Origin: Sorex araneus
Lineage: Eukaryota; Chordata; Mammalia; Eulipotyphla; Soricidae
NCBI RefSeq assembly: GCF_027595985.1
Contig: NC_073306.1
Coordinates: forward strand, 189,972,500-190,036,499
Reading direction: 5' to 3'
Length of the DNA stretch: 64,000 nt
Both the position numbers and the translations under genes were made by a program. Positions 10,864 to 23,495 of the stretch are shown here, piece after piece. The stretch's first letter is position 1; every line of letters begins with the position of its first letter. The notes beneath the pieces are model-generated. The model worked only from the letters and a program-made list of their open reading frames with translations, did no database searches and was not told where the DNA came from.

Positions 10864-12557
10864 CATGTGAAGTAGCCACTTGGAAAGATTTGTAGAGGGC
10901 CTTTTCATCCAGCTATGGATGAATCCTATTAAATATTAGGAAATTGAACTATACCATTTAGCGCACAAAGCTGCAATATTAAAGTAAGGCAACAGCTGCA
11001 AAGCCAAAAATTGCAGAACTATCCAGTTTTAGGAAAAGCACTCCTGCATTTGGGCTGTATATTCATGTAGTCTATATACAACTTATTAATGGTGGCAAAA
11101 TAGAATGTGTGAAATTTATTCAAGCAACAATGGAATTATTATAATGTTGAAAGCCAAGACATTTGTGGTGGAGAATTATATCTCTTTGATAAATTGGTCC
11201 CTTCATACTATAGAATAGAGATAAGCTAGAGATCCTACCCTAGGTACATCAAGTGAGCATAAGGTCATTAATATTTATTATAATATAAATTCTTTTAGAG
11301 TTATTAGTTTAAATAAGTTATACTAAGATGTATTAAAATGTACTAATAATATTGTATGCAATGTGAAAGGCATCATCAGAGTAAACCATACGTAGAAAAA
11401 TGTGTTTGCAGGTATATGGGTTTAGCAGTTATCCCTGTTAATCATGTCCTCTCCCATGGTTCAACCAAGACATCTTCTTATATCACAAGTGTAGCCACAC
11501 TTATCTTTCCTAAAGGCCAGATGGAAAGGTAAAAAAAAGTAAATAAAACCTCTGAATTTCACTCAGTGATGAGTTTACTATATGTAAGTGCACACATGAT
11601 AGAAATATTTTAGTGATATGTGAGGCTCCAAAACTCAGTAAAGAATTATTCCAAAGGGCAGAATTACTGGTGTTAAAAGAAACATATCAAAGTCAATGAT
11701 ATATTTAGCATCAAACCAAATGAACAAATAATTCAGGATATAAGACTGTCGATACATTTACGAGCAGATACAAAGTGTGAAGATCTTCATAACACATGTG
11801 AATGCCTAAGAGAGAATATCTGTGAGAAAATGCATAGGAAATAGAAAATAAGAATTGGTAGATGATAGCTGACCTCTGTAATGCAGGTTTTATAATGAAT
11901 TGCTCCTTTGATGCTAAATGGGTGTGTAAATGCTGTCTTGTAGGAAGGATGAGCACTAATGCTTGTGTTCACTACCATTGATTCTCACTTACCAATGCAG
12001 ATAAAGCTGCTCCTAATCTATATATCCAGACTTCTAGTACTGAAGAGTCACTATAAGATTGTAATAAAGCACCACTCATTATGATATGAAAGAGAGATAG
12101 CACAGGAAATTAAAACTAATGAAGGAGGGGCCAAAAAAACACAATAATAATTTTAAAAGAACCATCTCCTTCATTCCAAAACATAACATTTTATACAGAT
12201 GTTACATCAATCTTCTAATCTATAAAACATTTGTTATTTTTCTTTAAAGGCAATGCATACCCTTACGAATGAGCAGAACTGGCCTATGTTTACATAAAGA
12301 TCTATCAAAATGAAGTGGAATGTGAGAGTCTTCTCATATTTGTTAAAAAGACCCTCCCAAAATTTTCATGAGAGGCACAGACACAAATGCATTGGCAGGC
12401 AACAAAGAACATAACCATTAATAAATTAAAAATCAAAATATATACAAAACAGAAATACAAAAATAGTATATAATTCTCAAGAAAAATATTTTTAAATTAA
12501 GTAAAGTATGGCAGTAAGTACATAATTTAGTATGACCAGGTGCAGGATTTTTAATAG

Positions 12558-12750
12558 AATATGGTGTCTTTATTTTGGGCTGTTTTGGTTGGGGGCTACA
12601 CATGACAATCCTCAGGAATTACTCTTATCTCTGCACTCAGGAATTACTCCTGGTTGTGTTTGGGGGAATCACATGACATGCTGCAAATCGAACCCAGATT
12701 GCGATGTACAAGATAAGCAACCTACTACATGCACTATTTGTCTGGTCCCC
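12558..12750 (-). mobile_element. Type A SINE, diverged
   Basis: Reverse-complement body (ctcaggaattactc, tgcactcaggaattactcct) and head ending tctggtcccc. Confidence 0.78.
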
Positions 12751-13736
12751 AAATAAGATAGCTTAAATAGAGAAATAAGAATTACTCTAACCTCAAAATA
12801 CAAAATTAGAAAGAATAGATATATAACTCAAAGACAAATGTAATACGTGTAACAATTCCTTTATCTACCATACTCAATGTATACCATAAAAGCAATTACA
12901 TTTTTATCTTTAGAGCTAATAAAAATAAATTAATGAATCAACCAGCTGAAAGACAGCAATTGATCCCCTGAAAACTGACATAGACTTATCAAATGTAAGA
13001 CACATCTTACATTAATGGATGTTAGTGATAAATGAAAAAAAACTCTCGGAGTCTGCAGGCAAAAGCAAGTAAATTAATAAAGGAGAGAAGATTAGATTGG
13101 CATCTAATTTCTCAAGAGCTTATACAAAACAAGATGAAGTTTGGACTAAAAAATACATAAAACAAAGGGAGTCTCAAATTTTGAAGAAAAATGTAGTTTC
13201 AATGTCATGTGGGACTTGGAAATGTGATGAACATATTTAAATAATGTCACCTTATTCAGATAGATGAAGAATTTTAAAAGTGATCTCTTTGTTAGAGTCC
13301 AGATCAAATATAAAATATTGTAACTTTACCAATGTTTCATTGTGCTAACAGTATTGTATTGTGTTTTGATTCAGTACTGAATCTGACTACCAGACATGTG
13401 CTCCAAGAATGATTCAGTAGTTTAATGAATTTGATTCTGTTATTAGCGATAGCAAACCTCTTAATGAAGTGTGTTACTCCAGTAAAATCAAAGGCGACAA
13501 ACCACAAGACATTTTGCTAATCTTTTATTTCTATTGAGTTGAGAGAAATTATATTTTAAGTCACATCATAATTATTCAATATGCCTATATGTCTAGCTAT
13601 CTAGTTTATGGTCACAAATCTTAAAATTTTAAGTAGTTATTACAATTAAATATGTTATAATGAAACTTTGAATCAGAGCTTTTAATATGCTAATAAACAT
13701 TCTAGTAGTTTCTATGAATTATATTGTAAAACTGTA

Positions 13737-13945
13737 GTATTGTTGTCTCTTTGTTCATTGATTTGCTCGAGTGGGCACCACTAACATCTCCATTGTGAAA
13801 CTTGTTGTTACTATTTTGAATATGCCACGGGTAGCTCTACCATGTGGGCGGAATACTCTTGGTAACTTGCCGGGCTCTCTGAGAGGGATTTGAACCCGAA
13901 TTGGCTGCATGCAAGGCAAATGCCTACCTTCTGTGCTATCGCTCA
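13737..13945 (-). mobile_element. Type B SINE
   Basis: Landmarks gttcattgatttgctcgagt, gccacgggtagct and gtgctatcgctc in order; part of the body is deleted. Confidence 0.85.
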
Positions 13946-14404
13946 ACAATTATTTTCAGAAATTGTTTCATATATTTCCTCAGTCTACAGGAAATGTGAA
14001 ATGATGAAACCTTAAGATTCTGTCAAACATTAAAACACATTTGAAAAGTTGAATGCATCTATATTCTCAGACATGATTTTCATAAATTCGTCATTACTAT
14101 TATAATAAATAACTGTATATCCTTATCTATAAAATAACTTGAGTAAAACAATTGAAAAAAATGTAACTTAAGAAGATTCTAAAAGTGTTTTAAAGTCATA
14201 TTTCGCTTACTGTTAAATTCAAAATTCCTTATCTGGCATTGCTACTAGAATGTTACTTAATTTGCAAAATTAATAAGTAAATTAGAATACAGTCTAATAG
14301 ATAACTATAGATAGAGTGAAGTTGTATCGGTTCCTTGTAAACTTGTTCAAGATTGAGAATAACTAGGATTTTGAATATTCGTCAACAAGTTTCATACTGC
14401 TCTA

Positions 14405-14590
14405 CATGTCTGTGGGGGCAGGAGTTGTTAGCAGTGGGTGATCAGAGATTATCTTGGCTCTGCATCCAGGGATCGATCTTGGACTACTGGTGGGATCTGG
14501 GACAATATAGGTTGCTGGGGACCCAGCTGGGTTCAGCCACAGTCAAAACAAGCACCTGCCTGCATCACTGTGTCTCTAGACTGCTGTACT
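14405..14590 (-). mobile_element. Type A SINE, diverged
   Basis: Reverse-complement pattern ggctctgcatccagggatcg, ggttgctggggacccagc, gggttcagccac. It lies about 290 bp from exon 9. Confidence 0.6.
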
Positions 14591-14880
14591 CATTAATTAT
14601 GGGTTTATTTTTCACATGCACGTGTCTGTGATTGTGTGTGTCATGGGGTGCATGGGTGTGCACTTGCTCGCAATCACATGAGCTTCATTTTAGAGAAATC
14701 AGTATTAAGATATAAGACATAATTTAAATATTTGGGGAGAACTCATAAAAAGCAGGAATTAAGGCTATCGTCTCAAGTATTTTCAACTGATGATATTTTC
14801 CTTCTGAAATTGTTCATTTAACGCTTTTAAAATTATTATTAACACAATTTATTCCAGACAATTAGGAAAAAAGTACTAAC

Positions 14881-14938
14881 CAGTGTGTTTAGAATGAGAC
14901 AGCACCACATTGATGAAATGATTTCCAGCTTCACAAAC
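14881..14938 (-). CDS. TECRL: TECRL exon 9 (human-equivalent residues 259-278)
   Basis: 58 bp: 19 codons encoding VCEAGNHFINVVLSHSKHT, plus G of a split Gly codon. CEAGNHFINV is shared with human TECRL. In this enzyme family the G-N motif lies in the C-terminal half of the reductase domain, and residues around it contribute to NADPH binding in related reductases (inference from homology). The acceptor is atgttctgcag; the donor is gttagt, the least canonical donor in the gene but acceptable. The reading frame continues into exon 10 (G|GA). Confidence 0.95.
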
Positions 14939-15104
14939 CTGCAGAACATATTAACATTTTTAGTGTGCTATTTCCATAATTTAAAATTATGTTTTCTGCA
15001 GCTATGCAATGCATACATTTCAAAGATTCAAGAGATATAATGTTATTCAAATTGAGATAGACGATTTTGTGTTTAACAAAGAAATAAGTAGTTTGGGCAG
15101 ATAA

Positions 15105-15600
15105 AAAATTGAGTTAGCAGATTCACAAATAAACCTCAGAAGAGGAAGAAAGCAGCACGTTTCATAGATGCCTCTGGACTTCGTGCCAGGCTGTTCCAGT
15201 GAGTCCCTCCACCTGCCCTCACAAGCGCCGGAAGCCAAAGAAACCCAGAACTCAATCACCGCTATGCTCAAAGCCAATCCCCACAGCTTCATACAAGCCT
15301 CATTCATGAGTGAATCTGCTGAAAAATGCAGGTAAGCAGGCTTGTGGTTGAAATCTTCAGGTTCACACGGAGTCAGGAATAGGCAACCTCCCTCCATCTC
15401 CCTGTGTCTGGCAGTTCTGGTAGTCTAGCAGTCACGCCCACAAACTGCCTCTAATGCCCTATAAGCTCATTAATGACCAAGATCCAGAGACTCGTAAATA
15501 ATTCTCAGAAGAGGAAGAGAGCAACATGCCACAGACTTGCCTCCAGAACCCAAAGTCACCATTCAGTTAAAAACTTAATTCTAACTATAACCCTATTTAA
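15105..15600 (+). repeat. Dispersed retroposon segment (shared with 19226-19640 and 42838-43440)
   Basis: Moderately GC-rich sequence sharing ordered short blocks with 19226-19640 (tagctaggcagtcac and ccagagact blocks) and with 42838-43440 (aatctgctgaaaa and cctcccc...ccctgt blocks). A second internal copy of ctcagaagaggaagaaagca appears at about 15502 (first at 15136), so the segment is partly duplicated. It is followed 400 bp later by an L1-type 3' end. Confidence 0.45.
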
Positions 15601-16012
15601 AAATCTGAGAATTTCTGAAGCTTTTGCAGTAGCGTGACATCTCTTACCCTTTACAGGGGCTTAATGGCTCTAGTATGATACAACAATCTTCGCCACACTT
15701 TTCCTCTAAAATAACTTTTTCTGATTATCATGAGCGGATTATTCATAGAAAACAATACAAAATAAATTATGTAGGTCCTACTTTGGGGTCAGCTTTGGGG
15801 ATCAGGTTGAACAATTTGAAATACCAATTTGATTACAAACATTCTTATGAAAAAGTTTTGCATAGAATATGTTTAAAAGATTTGTATTTTTAAAAGACAT
15901 TTAGGAAACAATGCTGAATTTTGAGATAATTTTATAATTAGAAATATTTGCATGCAAATGAAAAAATATTATGACCTAATCTGAGGAACTTGCTGAGAAC
16001 AAGAGCACTTTA

Positions 16013-16278
16013 AAAATGACTCAATACCTCTACTGCAAACTACAACACCCAAAAGGAGAGAAGGAGAGAGAACAAAGGAGAATGCCCTGCCACAGAGGCA
16101 GGGTGGGGTGGTGGGGGATGGGGTGGGGGTGGTGAGAGGGATACTGGGATCATTGGTGGAGGAGAATGGGCACTGGTGGAGGGATGGGTAAATGATCACT
16201 GTATGAGTGAAATGCAAACATACAAGTTCTTAAGTTTGGAACTGTACATCACAGTGATTCTCTAATAAAAAAAATTTT
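16013..16278 (+). mobile_element. 5'-truncated L1 3' end
   Basis: G-rich tract with cactggtggagggatggg, then gtacatcacagtgattctct and an AATAAAAAAAATTTT-type tail: the same 3' end as the L1 at 3355-4950. Confidence 0.85.
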
Positions 16279-17117
16279 AAAATGACAGTTTTATCCATAT
16301 TCAACACATGCACAAGTATCAAATATCCACATGCATTTTCCAAGTCTTTAATTTCTACAGAAGAGACACATTCTCCTCAATTTTCATTAAAAACTATGTT
16401 ACACTGTTCCCAGCACTCACCCCTCTACCAAAAAATATTACTACTTGACATATGGCAAGGTTCTTTTCAGCTAAAGATTATAAGAGGAGGTATTCTTGAT
16501 AATAAAATAATCATCTCTCCAAGATTATTTGCATTTTTATAAAAAGAAGCACCCTTAACAAATCAATAACTAATAATTAGAATAAGGAGTTAGATACAAG
16601 AGTTAATTTCAATACTTCGCTATTGTCTAATCCTCTCAAAATTATCTATTTCTCTCATTTTCTGCATTTTTAAAGACAACAAAAGGACAAAGAGAATCCT
16701 TATTTGAATAAATGCTTATTGCAGGAGGAATTGATGAGTTATCAATATTTTTTTGAGAGTAAGAGTAAATTTGAGAGGAATAGTGAATAATGAAAATAAG
16801 ATTTTGTTTATATAAACCTTTACAATGGTGAATTTAATATTTTCAAAACACAAAATGGTAAAACTCACATATATTGCCAAAATGTGTACTAATTATATAT
16901 ACAGTACAACATGTTTCTTTAAAAAATACATACATAAATATTTTAGTATATTAGGAGTCACAGAATAGTACTAAAGAGACAAAAAATAGTACTAAAAAAG
17001 AGCAGAAGAAAATATTGTCATTGCTAATGGTTAGTGAACAAAGTAATGATTCACTTATGAATAACTAAGAATTAACTAATACAATCATATTCAATACAAT
17101 TCTAATATGCTATTTTC

Positions 17118-17287
17118 ATTTTTTTTGAGGGGGTAGGCACATCTGAAGATGTTCAGGTCTCAATCCTCACCCTACACTTAGAAATTTCTCCTAGCAAATT
17201 CAGGGTACCATGTAAGGTGATAGGAAATGAACCTGGGTCACCCAAATGCAAGGCTACTGTTTTAGATGTTGTGCTGTCTTTCTATCC
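17118..17287 (-). mobile_element. Type A SINE, diverged
   Basis: Reverse-complement landmarks aggcacatctgaagatg, ggaaatgaacctgggtcacc and gttgtgctgtctttctatcc. Confidence 0.65.
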
Positions 17288-18214
17288 CATAATATATAAT
17301 TTACATACCAGTGTTAGTATGTAATATAGATAATGGAAGCAAATTATCTTTTAATGAAGATTTATTTCTAACAGTGTATAAAATTAATAAATAAAGACTA
17401 CATAGTACAGAATGCTATCAACAAAATGTTTATTAGAAACATATGTGTGCATAAAAGCAAAGATATACATTGTATGGAGACGTTCATGTAAGATAATTTT
17501 TACCAAGCATAGTGTGTTTTGTGCTTTGTGTAAAATGGAGAGTAAAAAGATATTTATTTAAAACTTCAGAAAAGATATAAATGTGTTTAAATCCCAGGAG
17601 TTGATCACTGAGATTTTATCTATCAAGGACAGAAAGCAGAAAGAACATAAAGAGTGAAGTTATGATAATAACAATATATGATACTAAATGTATGTCTAAT
17701 AAAAATTTCATTACTAATTGATGTGCAGTAAAATTAACAAAATTATATGTGACATTTAGATAGAATTCTCTGAGAAAAATGGACTTAAAAGTTAGGCTTA
17801 AAGAACTGTGTTTTATTGAAAATCAAACTTTGATTTTTATCTAGATTTAGTTAAATTAAAACTATGTCAATGTGGTTTTTGGTATTTATTCGACTTGCAA
17901 AACTTTTGCTCAACAGTTTTGTAAACTGGTAACAATGATCTGACAATAGGGAGAATTACTAAGCTCAATTTATCAAGTTGTACTACATTTCAAATAATTC
18001 TAAGCAACCTTTATAGATAACATTTTTATTAAAATATTAAAAGCTAATAACTTAATTATGGGAATGTATTTTCTTTACTTCATTGAATTTCATTAGGCAT
18101 ATGATACAAAACATCATATTTTCCACCTTGAAAATTCCCAAATACAATCTGTTCTGCATTCTTAATTACATAACTATTAAAGTACAAATACAAAATAATA
18201 AAAAGCATACATAC

Positions 18215-18258
18215 CAGAAAATTTATAGCAGACACTGTAATTTGTCTGTTTCCAAATG
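18215..18258 (-). CDS. TECRL: TECRL exon 8 (human-equivalent residues 244-258)
   Basis: 44 bp: CA completes the Ser codon, then FGNRQITVSAINFL, identical to the human stretch as I remember it. The acceptor is a strong tttttctgctttccag just above 18258; the donor is gtatgt just below 18215. The exon is in phase with exon 7 (T|CA) and ends in phase 0. It is one of the smallest exons of the gene and contributes the start of a membrane helix continued in exon 9. Confidence 0.96.
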
Positions 18259-18430
18259 CTGGAAAGCAGAAAAACAAAGATGTTATCTGAATACTCAGTA
18301 TGGATTGTCATGGTGTGGACATAATATAAACAAATTTATGAGTATCACTATCCTCTTATCTACTCTAGTATGCAGTTGCCTTTGTAGATGATACTTTTTC
18401 AGTAAAATATACAATTTTTTTATTGCATGT

Positions 18431-18606
18431 TTATTTTTTTTTGCTTTTGGAGTCACACTTGGCGATGCACAGGGAGTTATTCCTGGCTCTGCACTCAGGA
18501 ATTACTCCTGACGGTGCCTGGGGGAACATACGGGATGCTGGGATTCGAACTCAGGTTGGCTGCGTGCAAGGCAAACATCCTACCTGCTGTGCTATCGATC
18601 CAGCCC
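18431..18606 (-). mobile_element. Type A SINE, young
   Basis: Well preserved reverse-complement type A: cacacttggcgatgcacagg, ggctctgcactcaggaatta, gctgtgctatcgatccagcc. It lies 170 bp from exon 8. Confidence 0.9.
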
Positions 18607-19225
18607 CTATACTTAATTTTTAGCTTAAAACTATTTGAAGGAAAATCTAATCTATTTCATTTGTTCTTAGTATGATCCAGAATATTTTGTTTTTAATCTT
18701 TTTAAGTTTTAATTTTTTTAAAAAAATGTTTTGTCAATAATAATACATTCTACTTTTGCCTTGTTTTTTTTACAGGCAATAATTGAAGAGTTCATTTTTT
18801 ATCACAAAAATAAGTATATGGGGAAATAATATTGTCCTTTTCTTAAAATAAAATATGTTTATATTATTTTATATCTTTAAATTGCAGGAATAGTAACAAA
18901 CATAGTAAAAAACATAGCTGAATTTAAAGGGTTCTAAAGTCACTTTGCTCATGACAGATAAATTAGAACATGCAAATTTACTAGAAAATGGAATTTTTTA
19001 AGTTTATTTTCTGTATTAGCAGTTGCATTTCTTCAGATTATATGTGTAGTATGTGTAACTCCACATTATACTTCTTTACATAAATATAAGGTAATTACAT
19101 AAATATAATTTAATATTTTACAATTACATACATATTGTATTACTACATATGTATATGCAAAATTGTATTACAACATAGATGTAATATATCATAATTACAT
19201 ATTATAATTTGTAGTTACGATTTGT

Positions 19226-19640
19226 AATTACCTCCCGGAAGAGAGTGACACAGTCTCTTGCCCCCGTGCCTGGCCCCGTGTCAGGGCCCTTCGGCGGTCA
19301 AAGGGGACGGGTTGCGTTTCCCTCCCCCGCCCCAGCAGAGCCTCAACAGTTGAGGACCTCCAGAACCCAGCCATAGCCGTGCTCAGGGCCACTCTCCACA
19401 TGGGACTTGCCTCACACATGGGAGAGCCAGTGGAGGAACCCAGGACTGCGAGTCCCAGGGCCAAGACCTCCAAGGCTGCTTGGATCAGGGCTGGGCCTCT
19501 TCCACCCAGATCCCCCATTTTCCCGTAGCTAGGCAGTCACACCCAGACCCAGTGCCGTGTAATCCCATCTATAGCGAACATCCAGAGACTATATATCCAA
19601 GCTCCTGGAAGCACCGTGGCCACGTGACATCTAATAGCCT
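19226..19640 (+). repeat. GC-rich retroposon segment leading into a type B SINE body
   Basis: CpG-containing, GC-rich 415 bp in an AT-rich intron. Blocks are shared with 15105-15600. It continues without a break into type B body sequence at 19641, with no tRNA head between them. Confidence 0.5.
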
Positions 19641-20000
19641 AGTTCTCCCTCTTGGAGAACCTGACAAGCTACCAACAGTCTATTGCCCATTCAGGAGAGA
19701 CTGGCAAGCTCCCCGTGGCGTATTCATATCCAAAATACAGTAATAGATATATACATACCTCTCGGAGAGCCTGGCAAGCTACCGAGAGTATTCTACCCAC
19801 ATGGCAGAACCTGGCAAGCTACCCGTGGCGTATTCAATATGCCAAAAACAATAACAATAGATCTCATTCCCCTGACCCTGAAAGAGCCTCCAATCACTGG
19901 GCAAGATGAGTAAGGAGAGGATGCTAAAATCTCAGGGCTGAGATTAGCGGTGCCCACTCGAGTAAATCGATGAACAATGGGATGACAGTGATACAGTGAA
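19641..20000 (+). mobile_element. Headless type B SINE body with internal duplication and insert
   Basis: The body unit starting at ctctYggagagcctggcaag occurs twice (about 19645-19735 and 19760-19850). About 80 bp of foreign sequence (about 19868-19950) separates it from the standard end gtgcccactcgagtaaatcg ... gggatgacagtgatacagtg. Confidence 0.75.
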
Positions 20001-21039
20001 TTATAAATATAATGTAATTATATAATTATAATGTAATTATACTATATTACATGTTTACTTATATAAATATAAAAAAACCAAAAATTAGCATGATGCCTCA
20101 TTTTGAATCATATTCTTAGGAATGTGAGAATTTTTCCAATTTTAATGAACATTCAGTTATCGTCAAAACTAATAGAATCTGCATCATGATAGACACGCTG
20201 ACTCTCACTTTAATTTATGTATTGTCAGTAATACTGCTTGATACAGCTGCTTATTAATAAGTGGCATTCTCTAGATTGTCAGGTTGTTTCAAGTCAAACT
20301 GGGGAGTATGGTCTGGTCAGACCCTAAGTATGACTACACCTGGGTTCCAACCAAATGCATTTCTTTAAACAATGGTTGGATGTGGACACTTTACACAAGG
20401 TTAGGTCCAGTGTCTGCTTTCATTAGTCTCAACAGTCATATGTGGATTCAGGACAGATTGGTTTTATTTAACCTAGTATTGGCAAATGCCTCTAAGCTCA
20501 GCATGGCTCTGCCTTGGCTTAATGGTAGAATTTCCTCAAGCTGCTTCTCTTCCTGAAGGGGTTCAGAACTTGCATCTCCCTTACAATTTGCAGGAAGGTA
20601 CGAATGTACAGACTGCTGATTCAATTCTCGGTTAAGATCAGGTAGTAAGACCCCAATTTTTAAACCACCAATCCCTACACACAGGGAAAAGTTTTATGCT
20701 TTTAATAATTCTTGCTCCACTCCATTGGGCTCCCTGGTGGGGTTGTAGAATCTATCTAGCAAATCAGTCACTACTTTTTGAGTTTTGGTGAGACTTTTCT
20801 CTCAGATATGGCGGTTGGTTTCCCCAGTAAACTTCTCTACAGGTTTCCATGAAGTATTCTGCATTAAATTTAGTTTTTGTTGTGCTGTCCCTAGTGTACT
20901 CTCTGTACAATCCCTTTATATCCATTTTTACCCTACAAGTCTCCTAAATAACATATATTGAATTATTATAATAGGATTCAGAATAAGCTCTAAATTTCAG
21001 TAGGATAACTTTTTGGAAATGAGCCCTTTTGGAGATGTA

Positions 21040-21216
21040 TTCTATTTTTTTTTCTTTTTGGGTCACACCTCACTATGCACAGGGATTACTCCTGGCTCTG
21101 CACTCAGGAATTACCCCTGGCAGTGGCCAGGGGATCACATGGGATGCTGGAAATGGAACCCGGGTCAGCTGCGTGCAAGGCAAACGCCCTACCAGATGTT
21201 CTACTGCTCCAGCCCC
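21040..21216 (-). mobile_element. Type A SINE
   Basis: T-rich tail at the left, gggtcacacctcactatgca, ggctctgcactcaggaatta, head ending ctgctccagcccc. Confidence 0.9.
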
Positions 21217-21269
21217 CTGGATATGTCTTTCGTATATTAACACAATCAACTTCTATTATAACCCTATAT

Positions 21270-21503
21270 TTGGACTGGAGCAATAGCACAACATGTAGGG
21301 CATTTGCTTTGCATGTGGTCGACCGGGTTTGATTCCTCTGTCCCTCTCAGAGAGCCCGACAAGATACTGAGAGTATCTCTCCCGCATGGCAGAGCTTGGA
21401 GAGCTACCCGTGGCGTATTCTATATCCAAAACAGTAACAACAAGTCTCACAATGGAGACGTCACTGGTGCCCACTCGAGCAAATCGATGAACAACGGGAC
21501 AGT
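21270..21503 (+). mobile_element. Type B SINE
   Basis: Head tggactggagcaatagcaca, body with gcgtattctatatccaaaac, tctcacaatggagacgtcac and gcaaatcgatgaacaacggg; shortened tail. Confidence 0.88.
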
Positions 21504-21540
21504 GTTCTGGACATTGCTACAGTGCTACATAGTTGATAAT

Positions 21541-21541
21541 T

Positions 21542-21585
<44 letters not shown>

Positions 21586-21588
21586 TAG
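21541..21588. repeat. (TA)n microsatellite
   Basis: About 24 TA units with one TG interruption, directly downstream of a type B SINE. Confidence 0.95.
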
Positions 21589-22239
21589 GATTTTCCCATG
21601 CAGAAACCTAGAAATCAGAACTGCAAATATCTTTCAATCATTTAAAAGATCCAAAATTAGAAAATAAAATGTCTAATTAGATATTTAAAAACTCAAAGTA
21701 ATATGGTATAGAAAACATTTCTACATCCTGAGTTTTAGTATTTTAGAACTAAGTTTTAATATTAAAGCTAGCAAATACTAAAAAAATTGTTTCTGGCATT
21801 AAATTAGAATTAATTACTATTAACATAATAAATTAGCTCTCTTGATCGTAGCAAATACTCTGACATAATTCTTTGTATTGGAACTGAAGAAATTAAGTTG
21901 GTTTTGATTATTCACAAATTCTAAAATTTTTGCTTCTATTTATTTCCAACTTTATAAGAATTTGAAATAGAACTATCCCACAAATGTCATTATGTCAACT
22001 CATAATAATTCAACTTAGCAAAATGTGCTTTGTGGATGAGAGAAAAACACGAAGAGACAAAGGTCCACTGCAGAAAGAACCCAAAAATAGTGAAAGGGAG
22101 GTGAATGATGTTCTTCAATGAAGAGGAAAACAGGTATGTTTTCGTGGAAATAAGGAACTGAGAATTTAGATTAATTATGCACACTCCCTCCCAATTGTTT
22201 CATATGAGTCAAAAGCCAAGAGAGCCAGAAGCCAAGTCA

Positions 22240-22415
22240 AGCTTTTGTTTGCTTTGTTTTGAGCAACACCTGGAAGTGCTCAGGGCTTACTTCTGGCTCT
22301 GTGTTCAAGGATCACTCCTGGCAGTGCTGGGGAGACCATGTGTGGAGCTGGCGATTGAACCTGAGTTGACACTGTGCATAGCAAACATACCTGCTACACT
22401 ATCCCTGCAGTCCAA
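22240..22415 (-). mobile_element. Type A SINE, diverged
   Basis: Reverse-complement landmarks tggctctgtgttcaaggatc, ctcctggcagtgctgggg and ctatccctgcagtcc. Confidence 0.7.
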
Positions 22416-22838
22416 GCGCCAAGCCATTTAATAAAGTTATCAAGAGGAAACAATATGTCACAGAAATAAAATTTCACATTGAATCATAATTCAATGAATA
22501 CTTTCATATTTTAAAACAACTAAAGAATGAATATATACATAATTATACAGAATTTTGTCTTTTAAATTTTTACTCATTCATTACTCTGTTATTTTGGAGA
22601 TCTATAATCAACTCATATGTTTTGCCAGAGTTTCTGTTGGAAGTAAAATCAAAGCATGCCAGTCAGATTTGGTCTTTTAAGTTTACATATAATTTTAATG
22701 GCGAATGATATGGAAGAAATTAAACCATTTTCTTGATTTTTGCTTTTATGTTTAAGTGTATTTTGTACATCATTGCAATATAATTTAGACAAGAATCCGT
22801 GTAAGCAACTTAGTATATTAAGAGGAAAGTTTACATAC

Positions 22839-22911
22839 ATGGTGGTGTATACTGTGGATGATTAATGTAGTAGGCAATCCAAGTAGTGAATCCCCAATAA
22901 AAGGCGCAACC
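22839..22911 (-). CDS. TECRL: TECRL exon 7 (human-equivalent residues 220-244)
   Basis: 73 bp: 24 codons encoding [20 protein letters not shown] and YTPP, plus T of a split Ser codon (T|CA). The YWGF..W.AYYINHP.YTPP pattern is a family signature found in both TECR and TECRL and is probably a membrane segment plus luminal or cytosolic loop of the reductase domain. The acceptor tttttttaaag is a weak but adequate pyrimidine tract; the donor is gtatgt. Gln replaces the Leu I recall in the human HPLYTPP motif. Confidence 0.96.
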
Positions 22912-23402
22912 CTTTAAAAAAAATAGAAAATAAAATTTAGTAAACACATATTTAGAAAATGGATATATATATTTATAAAGCACTCATGCATTTATGAATC
23001 ACAGTGAAATCATTTTTACAGAAAAAAATGAGAAACTTTTCTAAACTGGATCAATGGAATGGTTATCAATAAAGTAACATCTTTAGAAGAACCCTCACTA
23101 AGGATGTGCATTTTTTAAATTTTATTTTTGAAATTATAAGTGAATATTTAGCAAACCAGCTAAATGTAACAACGGATTTCAAAAAGAAATCTTTGAGAAT
23201 ATATTCTCCTATTTTTATTGAGGAACACTGATTCACAACTAGCTAATTATAGAGGTTCACACATATAATGTTCTGACACCACACTTACCACCAGAGTGAA
23301 AAATTGCCCCCACTTATATCCTATGGTACCCCACTCAAACGCTACCTAGGTAAGATCACATGATAAAATATAAGAAAGCTTATATCAAGTGATAAATATA
23401 AT

Positions 23403-23495
23403 AAGCACTGTAGCACTGTTATAGCACTGTCATCTCGTTCTTCATTGATTTTGCTTCAGCAGGCACCAATAACATCTCTATTGAAAGACTTGTGA
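23403..23495 (-). mobile_element. Truncated type B SINE
   Basis: Only the 3' part is present: agcactgtcatctcg, cattgattttgcttcagc, caccaataacatctc; 5' truncated. Confidence 0.75.

Larger units (their letters stand above)
8290..14880. other. TECRL intron 9
   Basis: 6.6 kb of AT-rich DNA. Recognised contents are a tRNA-like SINE remnant (9262-9352), a hairpin (10840-10863), type A SINEs (12558-12750, 14405-14590) and a type B SINE (13737-13945). The stretch 9400-12550 shows no repeat I can name. Confidence 0.8.
14939..18214. other. TECRL intron 8
   Basis: Holds a retroposon 5' segment (15105-15600), a truncated L1 3' end (16013-16278) and an old type A SINE (17118-17287). 17290-18210 is AT-rich with nothing recognised. 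Confidence 0.8.
18259..22838. other. TECRL intron 7
   Basis: Contains three type A SINEs (18431-18606, 21040-21216, 22240-22415), a GC-rich segment joined to a headless type B body (19226-20000), a type B SINE (21270-21503) and a TA repeat. 20270-20900 is a more GC-balanced unclassified stretch with cagtaaacttctctac, a phrase also found near 32478. 21590-22230 shows nothing recognisable. Confidence 0.8.
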
